Shown here: piece by piece, positions 37,247 through 46,488 of the stretch
Layout of the letters: each line of letters opens with the position of its first letter
Numbering within the stretch: position 1 is the stretch's first letter
Assembly (NCBI GenBank): GCA_004195045.1
Contig: SGBC01000002.1
Span: 310,001 to 374,000 of the forward strand
Length of the DNA stretch: 64,000 bases
From: Candidatus Acididesulfobacter guangdongensis
GTDB lineage: Bacteria > SZUA-79 > Acidulodesulfobacterales > Acidulodesulfobacteraceae
Reading direction: 5' to 3'
Notes under the pieces: generated by a model
What the model saw: the letters and a program-made list of their open reading frames with translations, nothing else
Databases searched by the model: none
What the model was told of the DNA's origin: nothing
Position numbers and translations under genes: made by a program

Positions 37247-38167
37247 ATGAGAGAAAAAATAAAAAATTTGAAAATAGGCGTGTTGGCGGGAGGCAGCTCC
37301 GCAGAGAGGGAGATATCCCTTAAAACCGGGAAAGCCGTTGAGGATTCTCTTGCGGGCATGGGTTATAATGTCATAAAGTTTGATTTAGATGAAAATTTTT
37401 TTGACGAACTAAAAAAAATTGATATTTGTTTTAACGCTCTTCATGGGACATTTGGAGAGGACGGTAAAGTTCAGGGAGTTTTAGAGCTTTTAAAGATTCC
37501 GTATACGGGTTCAGATGTTGAAGCCAGCGCAATTGCCATGGATAAAATAAAATCAAAAATAATTTTTAAATATTATGGATTAGATGTTCCCGATTTTTTT
37601 TCGGTTAAAAAAGGAGAGACTAAAGAACAGATAAAAAATAAAATGCAGAATCTGCCCTTTCCGTATTTCATAAAGCCTAACGCTCAAGGTTCAAGTGTCG
37701 GCGCGTCAATTGCTTACTCTGTAAGCGAATTATATTCAGCGCTGGAAGATGCTTTCCAATATGATGATGAAGTTATTGTAGAAGAATATATTGCTGGCAG
37801 AGAAATACAATTTGCGGTTTTTTCGGGAAAACCGGTGGGCTGCGTTGAAATAAAACCTAATGACAGTTTTTATTCATACTCTGCAAAATATACAAAAGGG
37901 AAAACGCAGTATATTTTAGAGCCTGATTTAACTGAAGAAGAATATCAAGCATGCGAATATGCATCCGTGTCAGCACATGCCTCTTTAGGCTGCAGAGGCG
38001 TAACAAGGACCGATATAATACTCAGTGATTCAGGAAAGGCAAATGTTCTAGAAATTAATACATTGCCGGGATTAACTGAATTTAGCTTAGTTCCCATGAT
38101 TGCGCAGAAAAAAGGCATCAAGTTCGGTGCACTCATAGAAGATATTATTGAAGATGCCTTGACTTGA
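37247..38167 (+). CDS. ddl: D-alanine-D-alanine ligase
   Basis: ATP-grasp ligase of 306 residues making the D-Ala-D-Ala dipeptide used by MurF. The N-terminal GGSSAEREISLKTG, the HGTFGEDGKVQG loop, the KPNAQGSSVGAS ATP-binding loop and EINTLPGLTEFSLVP are family signatures. The tyrosine in the KYTKG omega-loop segment suggests normal D-Ala (not D-lactate) specificity, though this is only weak evidence. Confidence 0.94.
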   Translation: MREKIKNLKIGVLAGGSSAEREISLKTGKAVEDSLAGMGYNVIKFDLDENFFDELKKIDICFNALHGTFGEDGKVQGVLELLKIPYTGSDVEASAIAMDKIKSKIIFKYYGLDVPDFFSVKKGETKEQIKNKMQNLPFPYFIKPNAQGSSVGASIAYSVSELYSALEDAFQYDDEVIVEEYIAGREIQFAVFSGKPVGCVEIKPNDSFYSYSAKYTKGKTQYILEPDLTEEEYQACEYASVSAHASLGCRGVTRTDIILSDSGKANVLEINTLPGLTEFSLVPMIAQKKGIKFGALIEDIIEDALT

Positions 38168-38218
38168 AAATAACTAAATAACTAAATAACTAAACAACTA
38201 AATAACTTAATAACTGAA
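38168..38218. repeat. 8-bp tandem repeat after ddl
   Basis: Six copies of AAATAACT or close variants (AAACAACT, TAATAACT) lie directly after the ddl stop codon. Confidence 0.8.
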
Positions 38219-38343
38219 TAAAATAAAATAAATAAATCGTTAAATATCTATCTATTTAACTAACTAACTAAATAAATAAATAAAAAATTATCAACCGTTC
38301 ATATGACTGTTATATAACTGTATGAATTTATATTTGTTATCTT

Positions 38344-39408
38344 ATGTTTAATAAAAATAATAATAAAAAAAAGGGAGATATAAAAAATTACGGCGCAGGT
38401 AACTTTCATATACAAAATGAAAATATAAAAAAAAAGAAAGAGAATAAAAAAAATAAAAAAATTAATGAGGTTGAAAAACTTGTAAACAATAACAGCAATA
38501 ATAATAAGAGCAGAAATAAAAATAATAATATTAATAATAATTTTGCAAATAGAAACAGCGATAGCAATCTTAATAATAATAGAAAGAAGAATAAAAATAA
38601 TGATTTTAATTTTATTAAAACGATATATGTGATTGGATTTATCGTAGCAAGCGCGGTTATTATTTATTTTGCATACAATAAAATAAATTATTATTTTTTT
38701 AATAAGAAAATATTTAAATTAAAAAAAATTATTATTAAGGGCATTAAGATTAATAAAAAAGAAAAGCTGAAAATATTAAAATTATCCAGTCTTTATTATG
38801 GTGAAAATTTAATTAATATAAATTTAAAACGTATTACCCGGCTTGTTGCATCGGACAGATGGTATAAAGATATCACAGTGTATCGTAAATATCCCGATGA
38901 GATTTTTATATTACTAAAAAGAAGAAAGATAGGAGCAATTTTGAACGACGGCAGATTATATTATTTAAGCAGAGCAGGGTTTGTCATCGGGAAGATTAAC
39001 GGGGAAGCGGGATATGATTATCCGGTTATCACCGGAATTACAGGTAGCATTACATCAAAGAATGTCGGTTATTATTTGTCCGGTATACATAAAGCGTTAA
39101 GTTTTTTAAGGACTATAAAGCATTCTTATTTAAAAGATGAACTGAGCGAAATACATATTCAGAAAGATAAAGGGGTCGTAGTTTATACAAATAGCGGCGA
39201 AGAAATAAAATTTGGAAACGGAAATATTAAAAATAAATTAAAAACGTTAAAAATGCTGCAGTATGAAATAAAAAAAATTAATCTTAAATATGATGGGTAT
39301 ATAAATCTTGAATATAAAAATGAAGCGGTAGTAAAAGTTAATAGCGGTTCTAGGGTTTTGCCGGCTAATTATAAAAAGATTATAATACCGCCGGATATAT
39401 GGAAGTAA
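38344..39408 (+). CDS. ftsQ: Cell division protein FtsQ with Asn/Lys-rich N-terminus
   Basis: Single-pass divisome protein of 354 residues. Roughly the first 90 residues are a Lys/Asn-rich, low-complexity cytoplasmic tail. A membrane segment follows (about 97-115: YVIGFIVASAVIIYFAY). Then come the POTRA domain (FKLKKIIIKGIKINKKEKLKILKLSSLYYGENLININL) and FtsQ/DivIB-type beta domain. Identity rests on topology, POTRA-like sequence and position before ftsA. It links early and late divisome proteins. Confidence 0.85.
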   Translation: MFNKNNNKKKGDIKNYGAGNFHIQNENIKKKKENKKNKKINEVEKLVNNNSNNNKSRNKNNNINNNFANRNSDSNLNNNRKKNKNNDFNFIKTIYVIGFIVASAVIIYFAYNKINYYFFNKKIFKLKKIIIKGIKINKKEKLKILKLSSLYYGENLININLKRITRLVASDRWYKDITVYRKYPDEIFILLKRRKIGAILNDGRLYYLSRAGFVIGKINGEAGYDYPVITGITGSITSKNVGYYLSGIHKALSFLRTIKHSYLKDELSEIHIQKDKGVVVYTNSGEEIKFGNGNIKNKLKTLKMLQYEIKKINLKYDGYINLEYKNEAVVKVNSGSRVLPANYKKIIIPPDIWK

Positions 39409-39645
39409 ACAATAGCAATATGTTTACAGTTTAATATGAGCTTTAGTTAAGAAAGGGCTGCCAAATAATAAAGGAATTGAAGAATAAAAAATAATGTATT
39501 AAAGAATTGATAAGCTAAAGAATTTATAAATTATAGAATCATTATAGAATCAAAGAGTTAATTGAATCAATAAAATAATAAATTAAATAAATATAAATTA
39601 TATTAATATATTATAAGAAGCGGTTTAAATTTAAAAGAGGTTAAA

Positions 39646-40878
39646 TTGGAAACCAGTAATAATATTATAGTAGGATTAGATATCGGGACAACGAAAGTCT
39701 GTGCTATTGTCGGTGAATTCAAAAACGGCAATCTGGATATCATAGGTTTAGGCTCCAGCGTTTCCACAGGTTTGAGAAACGGGGTCGTAAATAACATTGA
39801 AAATACCGTGGATGCTATTGCAAAAGCGGTAGAGAATGCCGAACTGATGGCAGGTTACCAAATTAATGAAGTTATTGTCGGAATTGCCGGTTCTCATGTC
39901 AGAGGGTTTAATTCGCGCGGTATAGTTGCCGTCAAAAGCAGAGAAGTAACGCAGCAGGATGTGGACAGGGTTCTTGAGGGGGCTAAATCTATAGCTATAC
40001 CTTTAGATAATGAAGTTATTCATACAATTCCGCAGGAGTATATAGTAGATGAACAGGATGATATAAAACAGCCGATAGGTATGAGCGGATTAAGGCTTGA
40101 AGCAAGAGTACACATAGTTACCGTTTCAAGCATTGCCGCTCAGAATATAGTCAAATGCGCAAATAAAGCCAATCTGGATGTGTCAGATATTGTGCTTGAG
40201 CAGATAGCCTCAAGCGAGGCTGTTCTTACCGATGATGAAAAAGAATTAGGCGTAGTACTGATAGATATGGGAGGCGGAACTACCGATATAGCGGTGTTTT
40301 CAGGCGGAACGATTATACATACTTTCGTTATTCCCAAAGGCGGGCAGAGCGTGACAAGCGATGTATCTCTGGGTACTAAAACAATTCCGCAGGAGGCTGA
40401 GAAAATCAAAGTTCAGTTTGGAATAGCCAAAGAATCTCTTGCCAGAAAAGATGAAATAATTGAAATTCCCGGTATAGGCGGCAGACCGCCGAGGACCATT
40501 GCAAGGCAGGTTCTCGGTAATATTATTGAACAAAGAATGGGGGAAATTTTTACGTGGGTGAGAAAAAATATTGAAAAAAACGGTTTAGAGAATAAAATAC
40601 TGTCAGGCTATGTTATAACCGGAGGCGGAGCATTAATAGACGGATGTGCAGACCTTGCGGAAGACATTTTCGGAGCGCCGGTCAGGATAGGCACACCGCG
40701 CGGAATAGGAGGTTTAACCGACGTAATTAATTCTCCGATATATTCTACCGGAGTCGGTTTAGTTAAATATGCTTTTAAAAATAATTTAGACAAAGAGCCG
40801 ATATTTAAAAAAAGCAGCAAGAATATATTTGAAAGTATAAAAGCAAGACTTTTAAAATTACTCGAAGATTTTTTTTAA
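39646..40878 (+). CDS. ftsA: Cell division protein FtsA (TTG start)
   Basis: Actin-like ATPase of 410 residues that tethers FtsZ to the membrane. The N-terminal phosphate loop VGLDIGTTKVCAIVGE, the LIDMGGGTTDIAVF motif and the C-terminal VITGGGALIDG are intact. The C-terminal amphipathic helix (SIKARLLKLLEDFF) is the membrane anchor. The start is TTG at 39646, supported by AAGAGG about 7 bases upstream and by alignment of the N-terminus; no suitable ATG exists. Confidence 0.94.
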   Translation: METSNNIIVGLDIGTTKVCAIVGEFKNGNLDIIGLGSSVSTGLRNGVVNNIENTVDAIAKAVENAELMAGYQINEVIVGIAGSHVRGFNSRGIVAVKSREVTQQDVDRVLEGAKSIAIPLDNEVIHTIPQEYIVDEQDDIKQPIGMSGLRLEARVHIVTVSSIAAQNIVKCANKANLDVSDIVLEQIASSEAVLTDDEKELGVVLIDMGGGTTDIAVFSGGTIIHTFVIPKGGQSVTSDVSLGTKTIPQEAEKIKVQFGIAKESLARKDEIIEIPGIGGRPPRTIARQVLGNIIEQRMGEIFTWVRKNIEKNGLENKILSGYVITGGGALIDGCADLAEDIFGAPVRIGTPRGIGGLTDVINSPIYSTGVGLVKYAFKNNLDKEPIFKKSSKNIFESIKARLLKLLEDFF

Positions 40879-40967
40879 AATATTTTTAAATTAGAAAGAT
40901 TATTTAAATTTATTATTTGAATGTAAAATATATTATACTATATCTATTATATCGGGAGGAGAATATT

Positions 40968-42275
40968 ATGTTGGAATTTATTGAAGATGCGGAATTATCT
41001 GCAAATATAAAGGTGGTTGGCGTTGGAGGCGGCGGCAGCAATGCCGTAAATACGATGATTCAGTCAGGTTTAACGGGAACTGATTTTATAGTAGCCAACA
41101 CAGATGCGCAGGCTTTGAAAACTAACAGCGCAAGCATTAAAATTCAGCTTGGCGAAAAAATAACAAAAGGTTTAGGCGCAGGTGCTAATCCTGATGTAGG
41201 TAAACGTTCGGCGTTAGAAGATAGAGATAAAATCTTTGAGACCTTAAATGGCGCGGATATGATATTTATTACCGCCGGACTCGGCGGAGGTACAGGAACG
41301 GGCGCTGCCCCTATTATTGCGCAGGTTGCCAAAGAAATCGGCGCTCTTACGGTTGCGGTAGTTACTAAACCATTCTCTTTTGAAGGAAAAAAAAGAATGA
41401 TGCAGGCGGAAGAAGGTCTAAGAGAGTTAAAAGCTATAGTTGATACTGTTATCACTATACCTAATCAGAGATTGCTTGCAGTTGCCGGAAAATCTACAAC
41501 TATGGTAGATGCATTCAGGAAAGTAGATGAAGTATTGCTTCAGGCAGTTAAAGGCATATCCGACCTTATAAATATTCATGGAATGGTAAATGTTGATTTT
41601 GCCGATGTTAAAGCTATTATGTCGGAGATGGGTATGGCTCTTATGGGCACCGGCATTGCCGAGGGGGACAATAAAGCTTTGGAAGCGGCGCAAAAAGCCA
41701 TCGCGAGCCCTCTTCTTGAAGATATAAGTATTGAAGGGGCGAGAGGATTATTGATAAATGTTACAGGGGGTACGGATTTATCTTTATTTGAAGTTAATGA
41801 GGCTATTGAGATGATAAGCTCAGAAGCTCATCCGGATGCGACTATAATTTACGGACAGGTTATAGATGAAAGCATGAACGGAAAAATAATGATAACTGTA
41901 ATAGCAACCGGATTTGGCAAAGAAAGTAATGCAGCCGCGGGAAACGCTTCAAATATTACCAATATTGTCAATTTAAAAAGACAGAACAGCGATTCTAATG
42001 TTTCCGATATGAATAATTTTAATGAAATTAAAACTAAAATCAAAGAACAGCCCATTGCCTCAGATTCTTCAGATTCAGATTTTGAGATTCCTGAAGCATT
42101 AGACATACGCCAGAATCAAAATGGCAGAAGAAATGATGTTGTCAAAAATATTGCCGCTAATAAAAATGAAAGAAATGAGTATATTTCAAAATTTAGCGAA
42201 AAAGATGAAGAAGATGATGATTATGAAGACCAAAAATATGATATACCGACTTTTCTGAGAAAACAGGCTGATTGA
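40968..42275 (+). CDS. ftsZ: Cell division GTPase FtsZ
   Basis: Tubulin homologue of 435 residues forming the Z ring. The start at 40968 is set by GGGAGGAG just upstream, the strongest ribosome site in the cluster; a TTG at 40917 is disregarded. GTP-binding motifs include [11 protein letters not shown] and the tubulin signature [10 protein letters not shown] (near residue 108). A variable linker of about 80 residues leads to the C-terminal conserved peptide [12 protein letters not shown], which binds FtsA. It is the last gene of the dcw cluster here. Confidence 0.97.
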   Translation: MLEFIEDAELSANIKVVGVGGGGSNAVNTMIQSGLTGTDFIVANTDAQALKTNSASIKIQLGEKITKGLGAGANPDVGKRSALEDRDKIFETLNGADMIFITAGLGGGTGTGAAPIIAQVAKEIGALTVAVVTKPFSFEGKKRMMQAEEGLRELKAIVDTVITIPNQRLLAVAGKSTTMVDAFRKVDEVLLQAVKGISDLINIHGMVNVDFADVKAIMSEMGMALMGTGIAEGDNKALEAAQKAIASPLLEDISIEGARGLLINVTGGTDLSLFEVNEAIEMISSEAHPDATIIYGQVIDESMNGKIMITVIATGFGKESNAAAGNASNITNIVNLKRQNSDSNVSDMNNFNEIKTKIKEQPIASDSSDSDFEIPEALDIRQNQNGRRNDVVKNIAANKNERNEYISKFSEKDEEDDDYEDQKYDIPTFLRKQAD

Positions 42276-42375
42276 TTGCTATTATTTGCTGCATTTTTAG
42301 ATTAGCGCTGTTTCATTGCATATTGTCTTCTTTAATTAAGAAAACAGGCTGATTGCTATTAAGTTAAGGCTGATT
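42258..42375. repeat. Repeats of the ftsZ 3' end
   Basis: AGAAAACAGGCTGATTG, which encodes the FtsZ C-terminus and stop at 42258-42274, recurs exactly at 42339-42355 and shorter AGGCTGAT copies follow. It is non-coding after the ftsZ stop. Confidence 0.65.
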
Positions 42376-42554
42376 ATTATATTATTATTGTTGTTATTTT
42401 ATTTGTTTTGTTTTTATATTAATATCATCTATGTCTTTTATCATTATGATAAGATAGGCTGACTTATATTAATATCGATAGCATGCAGATTGCTGTTATA
42501 GCCTCGGTTATTTTATAGCGCATGTTAATTTATAAATTAGTTATATAATGTTAT

Positions 42555-44327
42555 ATGATGAAGCCCATTAATAGACTTTATGATATTTATCTTAATTCCG
42601 AAAAGTCGGCTATAAGTAAAAATAGGCATTCTGATGTAAACGCATTATTAATTTTTCCGAATTATTATAATGTGGCGATGTCCAATCTGGGATTTTTAAG
42701 GGTTTATGAATTACTTAACGCCCCTGATTTTATGTCATGCGACAGGGCTTTTTTACAAGATTTTGATAAGGATGAACGCATTGTTAATAATAGAGGAATA
42801 ATTTCTATTGAGAGAAGGAAAAATATATTAGATTATGATTTAATTTTCTTTTCTTTAAGTTATGAAAATGACTTTATCAATATTTTAAAAATATTTCATG
42901 CGGAAAATATTCCGTTTTTATCTAAAGACAGACGCAAGCCTGATATAAACGGCAGCAATTATTATCCGCTAATTATGGCGGGCGGAGTAATTGCATTCCT
43001 TAATCCAGAACCTGTAGCCCCTCTTTTTGATATTATGTTTGTCGGAGAAGCCGAAGCTATTTTTCCTGATTTTCTGCAAATTGTTCAAAAACATTTTCAA
43101 TCCTTAAAAAAAAATAAACAGACCGTAAAACAGGACATAATTGAAGAATCATCAAAGTTAGAAGGCATTTATGTTCCGTCGGCATACGATTTTATTTTTA
43201 GTAAAAGAGGTGCATTAGAAATACCTGTAATAGAGAATGTAATTGTTAAAGCATCTTATCCTGAGAAAATAAAAAGGAAATGGCTGGATTACGGATTTAC
43301 TCCTTCTATCAGTTCTATAACAAGCGAATATGCAGAATTCAGCTCGATGAAACTTATTGAAATAGCTAGAGGCTGCAAAAGAGGATGCAGATTTTGTTCG
43401 GCTGCTTTTATATATCTGCCTGCAAGAAAATCATCGATAAAAGATGTTATATCAGGAATTGCGAAGACGGAGGAATTTGAGAAAATAGGTTTTGTAGGGC
43501 TTGATACAATGGATAATGAATATATAAAAACATATATGCAATTTTCTTTAGAAGAAAAAAAAACCTTTTCGCTGTCATCCGTGAGATTTGACTGTTTAGA
43601 CGAATCTAATATAGACATAATGAACAGAGCTGGGCTGAAGACTGTTACTTTAGCAGTTGAAACCGGTTCTGAACGTCTTAAAAAAATTATAAATAAAGAT
43701 ATAAAAAATGAAACAATTTTAGCCACAATAAAGAAAATAATAGAAAGCGGGATATTGAATATTAAGGCTTATTTTATGATTGGATTGCCTACAGAAGATA
43801 TATCCGACATAAAAGAGACCGTCGCTTTAATAAAATTAATGAGAATTCAGTTTGTTGAATCATCGAGAAAAAATAAACGGATAGGAAAATTAACTATAGG
43901 TTTAAGTCCGTTTGTTCCAAAAGCATGGACGCCGCTCCAATGGGAAAATTTTGAAAATGAAAAAATACTGTCCAAGAAGATAAATTTCATTTATAAAGAA
44001 TTGAATAATTTGCCGAATATCAGTTTGAATATTAATTCCGTTAAGAGCGCTTTTACCGAAGCTTTTTTTGCTAGAGGCTCAAGACTATCACTGAATATTT
44101 TAATTAATTCTTTTAATAATAATTTGACTATAAAAAAAGCTATTATTGACTCAGGATATAAAATAGAAGATTTTATGAGAAAATATTCAACTGAAGAGAT
44201 ACTGCCGTGGGATATTTTAGACCAGGGTATAACAAAAAAATATTTAAAAGAAGAATACGGCAGAGCGCTGGAATACAAAACAACGCCCGGATGTTTTGAA
44301 GGCTGCCGAAGGTGCGGAATATGCTAG
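42555..44327 (+). CDS. Radical SAM protein, TIGR03960-like, with C-terminal Cys cluster
   Basis: A 590-residue protein with an N-terminal B12-binding-like region (about 1-190) and a radical SAM domain holding C274-x3-C278-x2-C281. It resembles the uncharacterised TIGR03960 family, whose members in other genomes are often fused to or followed by a DUF2344 (TIGR03936) protein; none follows here. The C-terminus ends in four cysteines (C580, C584, C587, C590), which could bind a second iron-sulfur cluster. The role is unknown; a link to tRNA or ribosome modification has been suggested for relatives only by context. The first of two adjacent ATG codons is used. Confidence 0.75.
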   Translation: MMKPINRLYDIYLNSEKSAISKNRHSDVNALLIFPNYYNVAMSNLGFLRVYELLNAPDFMSCDRAFLQDFDKDERIVNNRGIISIERRKNILDYDLIFFSLSYENDFINILKIFHAENIPFLSKDRRKPDINGSNYYPLIMAGGVIAFLNPEPVAPLFDIMFVGEAEAIFPDFLQIVQKHFQSLKKNKQTVKQDIIEESSKLEGIYVPSAYDFIFSKRGALEIPVIENVIVKASYPEKIKRKWLDYGFTPSISSITSEYAEFSSMKLIEIARGCKRGCRFCSAAFIYLPARKSSIKDVISGIAKTEEFEKIGFVGLDTMDNEYIKTYMQFSLEEKKTFSLSSVRFDCLDESNIDIMNRAGLKTVTLAVETGSERLKKIINKDIKNETILATIKKIIESGILNIKAYFMIGLPTEDISDIKETVALIKLMRIQFVESSRKNKRIGKLTIGLSPFVPKAWTPLQWENFENEKILSKKINFIYKELNNLPNISLNINSVKSAFTEAFFARGSRLSLNILINSFNNNLTIKKAIIDSGYKIEDFMRKYSTEEILPWDILDQGITKKYLKEEYGRALEYKTTPGCFEGCRRCGIC

Positions 44328-44438
44328 CGCCATTTTATATTGTCGGTATAGCATTAAAATTATGTTCCAATATAACAAAATATTATCTTAACGCATAAGG
44401 CTGATACAAAAGATAAAAGATTATACACTCTTTAATTA

Positions 44439-44792
44439 TCAAATTAATTTTCCGCCTAATTGCCTGATGAATGCATTTTCTTCATTCAGTACCATTTTAT
44501 AATCTGCCATTAGTCTTTTGGCATCTTCCGTCAAAACAGAACCGCCGCCGTTTTTGCCGCCTATTTTTTTATTGACTAGCTGATAACCGAATCTTTCCTC
44601 CATAAGGTTAATATAGCTCCATGCTTTTTTATATGAGAAGCCAAGGTCTTTAGCGGCTTTATTGATAGATCCGGTAGATTCAATTTTTTGTAATAAAAGC
44701 AGCCTGCCAGCGCCAAAAACAGGCTCGCCGTTTTTTTCAAACCATATTTTTGTCTTAATATCAAATGGCGGTTTGACATCATTATTCATCAT
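44439..44792 (-). CDS. ModE-type winged-helix regulator, DNA-binding domain only
   Basis: A 117-residue protein that equals the N-terminal domain of ModE (GAGRLLLLQKIESTGSINKAAKDLGFSYKKAWSYINLME, LysR-like helix-turn-helix). It lacks the two C-terminal molybdate-binding TOBE domains of full ModE. Stand-alone ModE N-domains regulate molybdate uptake or molybdoenzyme genes in some bacteria, but no such genes are in this window. It lies downstream of cbiX on the same strand, 96 bases away, and both may be one transcript. Confidence 0.75.
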   Translation of the reverse strand: MMNNDVKPPFDIKTKIWFEKNGEPVFGAGRLLLLQKIESTGSINKAAKDLGFSYKKAWSYINLMEERFGYQLVNKKIGGKNGGGSVLTEDAKRLMADYKMVLNEENAFIRQLGGKLI

Positions 44793-44887
44793 GACTCCAT
44801 TAAAATAAATTTCCTTTTACAAGGGGAAATCTGCCTTTTTTTATAAAATAACTATAAAGAAAATATAAAGAAAATATTCTTTTTTAT

Positions 44888-45265
44888 TTACGCCGATTTC
44901 AGAGTTTCAATTTTTTCCGTTACAAGTTCTGCCAATCTTTCGTCAATTCCAAGATATTCTCCGTATTTAATATTTATATCCGGATATTTAATAGAAAATT
45001 CTTTTATAATATCAGGAATATCTCGGGATACATGATTTCCTGAGTATAAAAAATAAGGCATTACATAAATCTTTTTTGAATTATTTTCATTAATGCATTT
45101 TTCTATAACATCTTTAATATTAGGTTCAGCCAATTCCAGGAATGCAAATTCTATTTTTTCTTCAGGAAATTTAGGCTGAATTATTTTTGTCATAGTTTTC
45201 AGTATCTCGTTAGCTTCATTTCTTCTAGAACCGTGACCTAATAATATTATACTTTCCTTATTCAT
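44888..45265 (-). CDS. cbiX: Sirohydrochlorin cobaltochelatase CbiX (short form)
   Basis: A 125-residue single-domain chelatase, the CbiXS/SirB-like form that works as a dimer. Metal ligands H11 (LLGHGSRR) and H78 (PYFLYSGNH) are in place. It inserts cobalt into sirohydrochlorin early in anaerobic cobalamin synthesis (nickel or iron are alternatives). The start at 45265 gives the family N-terminus MNKESIILLGHGS; a longer frame from 45337 would add an atypical 24-residue hydrophobic extension. It fits the cobalamin block found 12 kb away. Confidence 0.85.
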   Translation of the reverse strand: MNKESIILLGHGSRRNEANEILKTMTKIIQPKFPEEKIEFAFLELAEPNIKDVIEKCINENNSKKIYVMPYFLYSGNHVSRDIPDIIKEFSIKYPDINIKYGEYLGIDERLAELVTEKIETLKSA

Positions 45266-45390
45266 ATTTTTTAATTTATTTAAGTGAGTTAAATGTGATA
45301 AAATCGTAAACAGTATAATTTTATCATAAATTAACAATAAAAAAATATAAAAATTTAATTTTATCCTTAAGAAATTATGCTGCTAATATT

Positions 45391-45408
45391 AAAGGAGATA
45401 CTGTTATA
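45391..45408 (+). promoter_or_regulatory. Ribosome-binding site with non-canonical AUA start
   Basis: AAAGGAG (45391-45397) is followed after 8 bases by ATA at 45406, in frame with the ABC ATPase. The frame contains no ATG, GTG, TTG or CTG between the last stop (45316) and a GTG at 45490, which lies inside the conserved domain. Confidence 0.5.
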
Positions 45409-46239
45409 AAAGACGATATTATAATTACCAAAGACAACACTGCTATTAAAGTAGAAAAGATTATTAAAAATTATAAAGATATCATTGCTGTGAACGATAT
45501 ATCTTTTGAAGTCAAAAGGGGCGAATTTTTTGCCTTTTTAGGTCCTAACGGAGCCGGTAAAACAACAACTATAAAAATTCTCTGTACATTAATCAGGCAA
45601 AGTTCAGGAAATGCTTTTATAAACGGATACGACAATATTAAAGAAAAGCAGAATGTAAGAAAATCCATTGGGCTTGTATTTCAAGACCCCACATTAGATA
45701 ATGATTTGACCGTTTACGAAAATTTAATGTTTCATGCGGAACTGTATGGTATGGAAAAAAATTTGGCAAAAGAAAGAATCGACTATCTTCTTAATTTTAT
45801 AGAATTGTACAATTTTAAAAATAAGCTTGTAAAATTTTTGTCCGGCGGTATGAAGCGGAGATTGGAAGTCGGCAGAGGACTTCTTCATTCGCCTGCCGTA
45901 TTATTTTTAGACGAACCGACCGTAGGGCTTGATATTCAAACAAGAATAAATATGTGGAATTTTATTGATAAATTAAGGGATAAAGAAAAAATTACAGTAT
46001 TTTTGACTACGCATTATATAGAAGAAGCTGAGAATTGCGACCGCATTGCAATAATAAATGAAGGTAAAATAGTAGCAATAGATTCGCCGTCAAATCTAAA
46101 AAATTTAATCAAGCATGAAGACGGAGGAATTCCCACGCTTTCAGATGTATTTATATATATGGTAGGTAAGGAAATAAGAAACGAAGCAGGTACATCTACG
46201 GACCGCATGAGAGAATTCAGCAAGATAATAAAAAAATAA
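45406..46239 (+). CDS. ABC transporter ATP-binding protein (DrrA/NodI-like), unusual start
   Basis: ATPase of an ABC-2-type exporter, 277 residues if read from ATA 45406. Walker A GPNGAGKTT, Q-loop VFQDPTLDNDLT, signature LSGGMKRRLEVGRGL, Walker B VLFLDEPTVGLD and the H-loop TTHYIEEAE are all intact. The usual N-terminal strand (IKVEKIIKNYKDIIAVNDISFEV) is encoded upstream of the first canonical start codon, GTG 45490, so either a rare start codon is used or a start codon was lost. No permease gene follows; the next gene is on the opposite strand. The ATPase is therefore an orphan here. Confidence 0.8.
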   Translation: MKDDIIITKDNTAIKVEKIIKNYKDIIAVNDISFEVKRGEFFAFLGPNGAGKTTTIKILCTLIRQSSGNAFINGYDNIKEKQNVRKSIGLVFQDPTLDNDLTVYENLMFHAELYGMEKNLAKERIDYLLNFIELYNFKNKLVKFLSGGMKRRLEVGRGLLHSPAVLFLDEPTVGLDIQTRINMWNFIDKLRDKEKITVFLTTHYIEEAENCDRIAIINEGKIVAIDSPSNLKNLIKHEDGGIPTLSDVFIYMVGKEIRNEAGTSTDRMREFSKIIKK

Positions 46240-46344
46240 TTATTTTTTATTATCTTATTATATTTGTGATTTATGGAGCCGGCGCAAAAATGATTTAATA
46301 ACATAATTTATATAACGCAGTACGATTAACGGAAAAGTATGGAG

Positions 46345-46427
46345 AAGGTGTCAGATTAATTTTTTTGCAGATATTTTCTTTGTTAATTGAACTATTTCGT
46401 ATACAAAAAAATAAAATCTGACACCTT
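46345..46427. mobile_element. REP-like inverted-repeat element, copy B
   Basis: An 83-base element with perfect 13-base terminal inverted repeats AAGGTGTCAGATT / AATCTGACACCTT. Most of the interior is shared with copy A at 32247-32325. The GTGTCAGATT ends recall repeats mobilised by REP-associated (RAYT) tyrosine transposases, but no such gene is in the window. Confidence 0.75.
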
Positions 46428-46435
46428 TTCCTCTT

Positions 46436-46488
46436 ATTTGCTTTAACCGAGCAAAGAAATGCATAAATATTTTCTATTGCAGGACTAA
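46436..46488. repeat. Partial TTAATCCT-family element, reverse orientation
   Basis: The reverse complement matches the left two-thirds of the element at 57610-57685 and, more closely, the copy at 52691-52755. It directly adjoins REP-like copy B. Confidence 0.7.

Noticed and set aside
38160-38340. CRISPR-like array after ddl
   Set aside because: The units are 8 bases long and contiguous, with no spacers.
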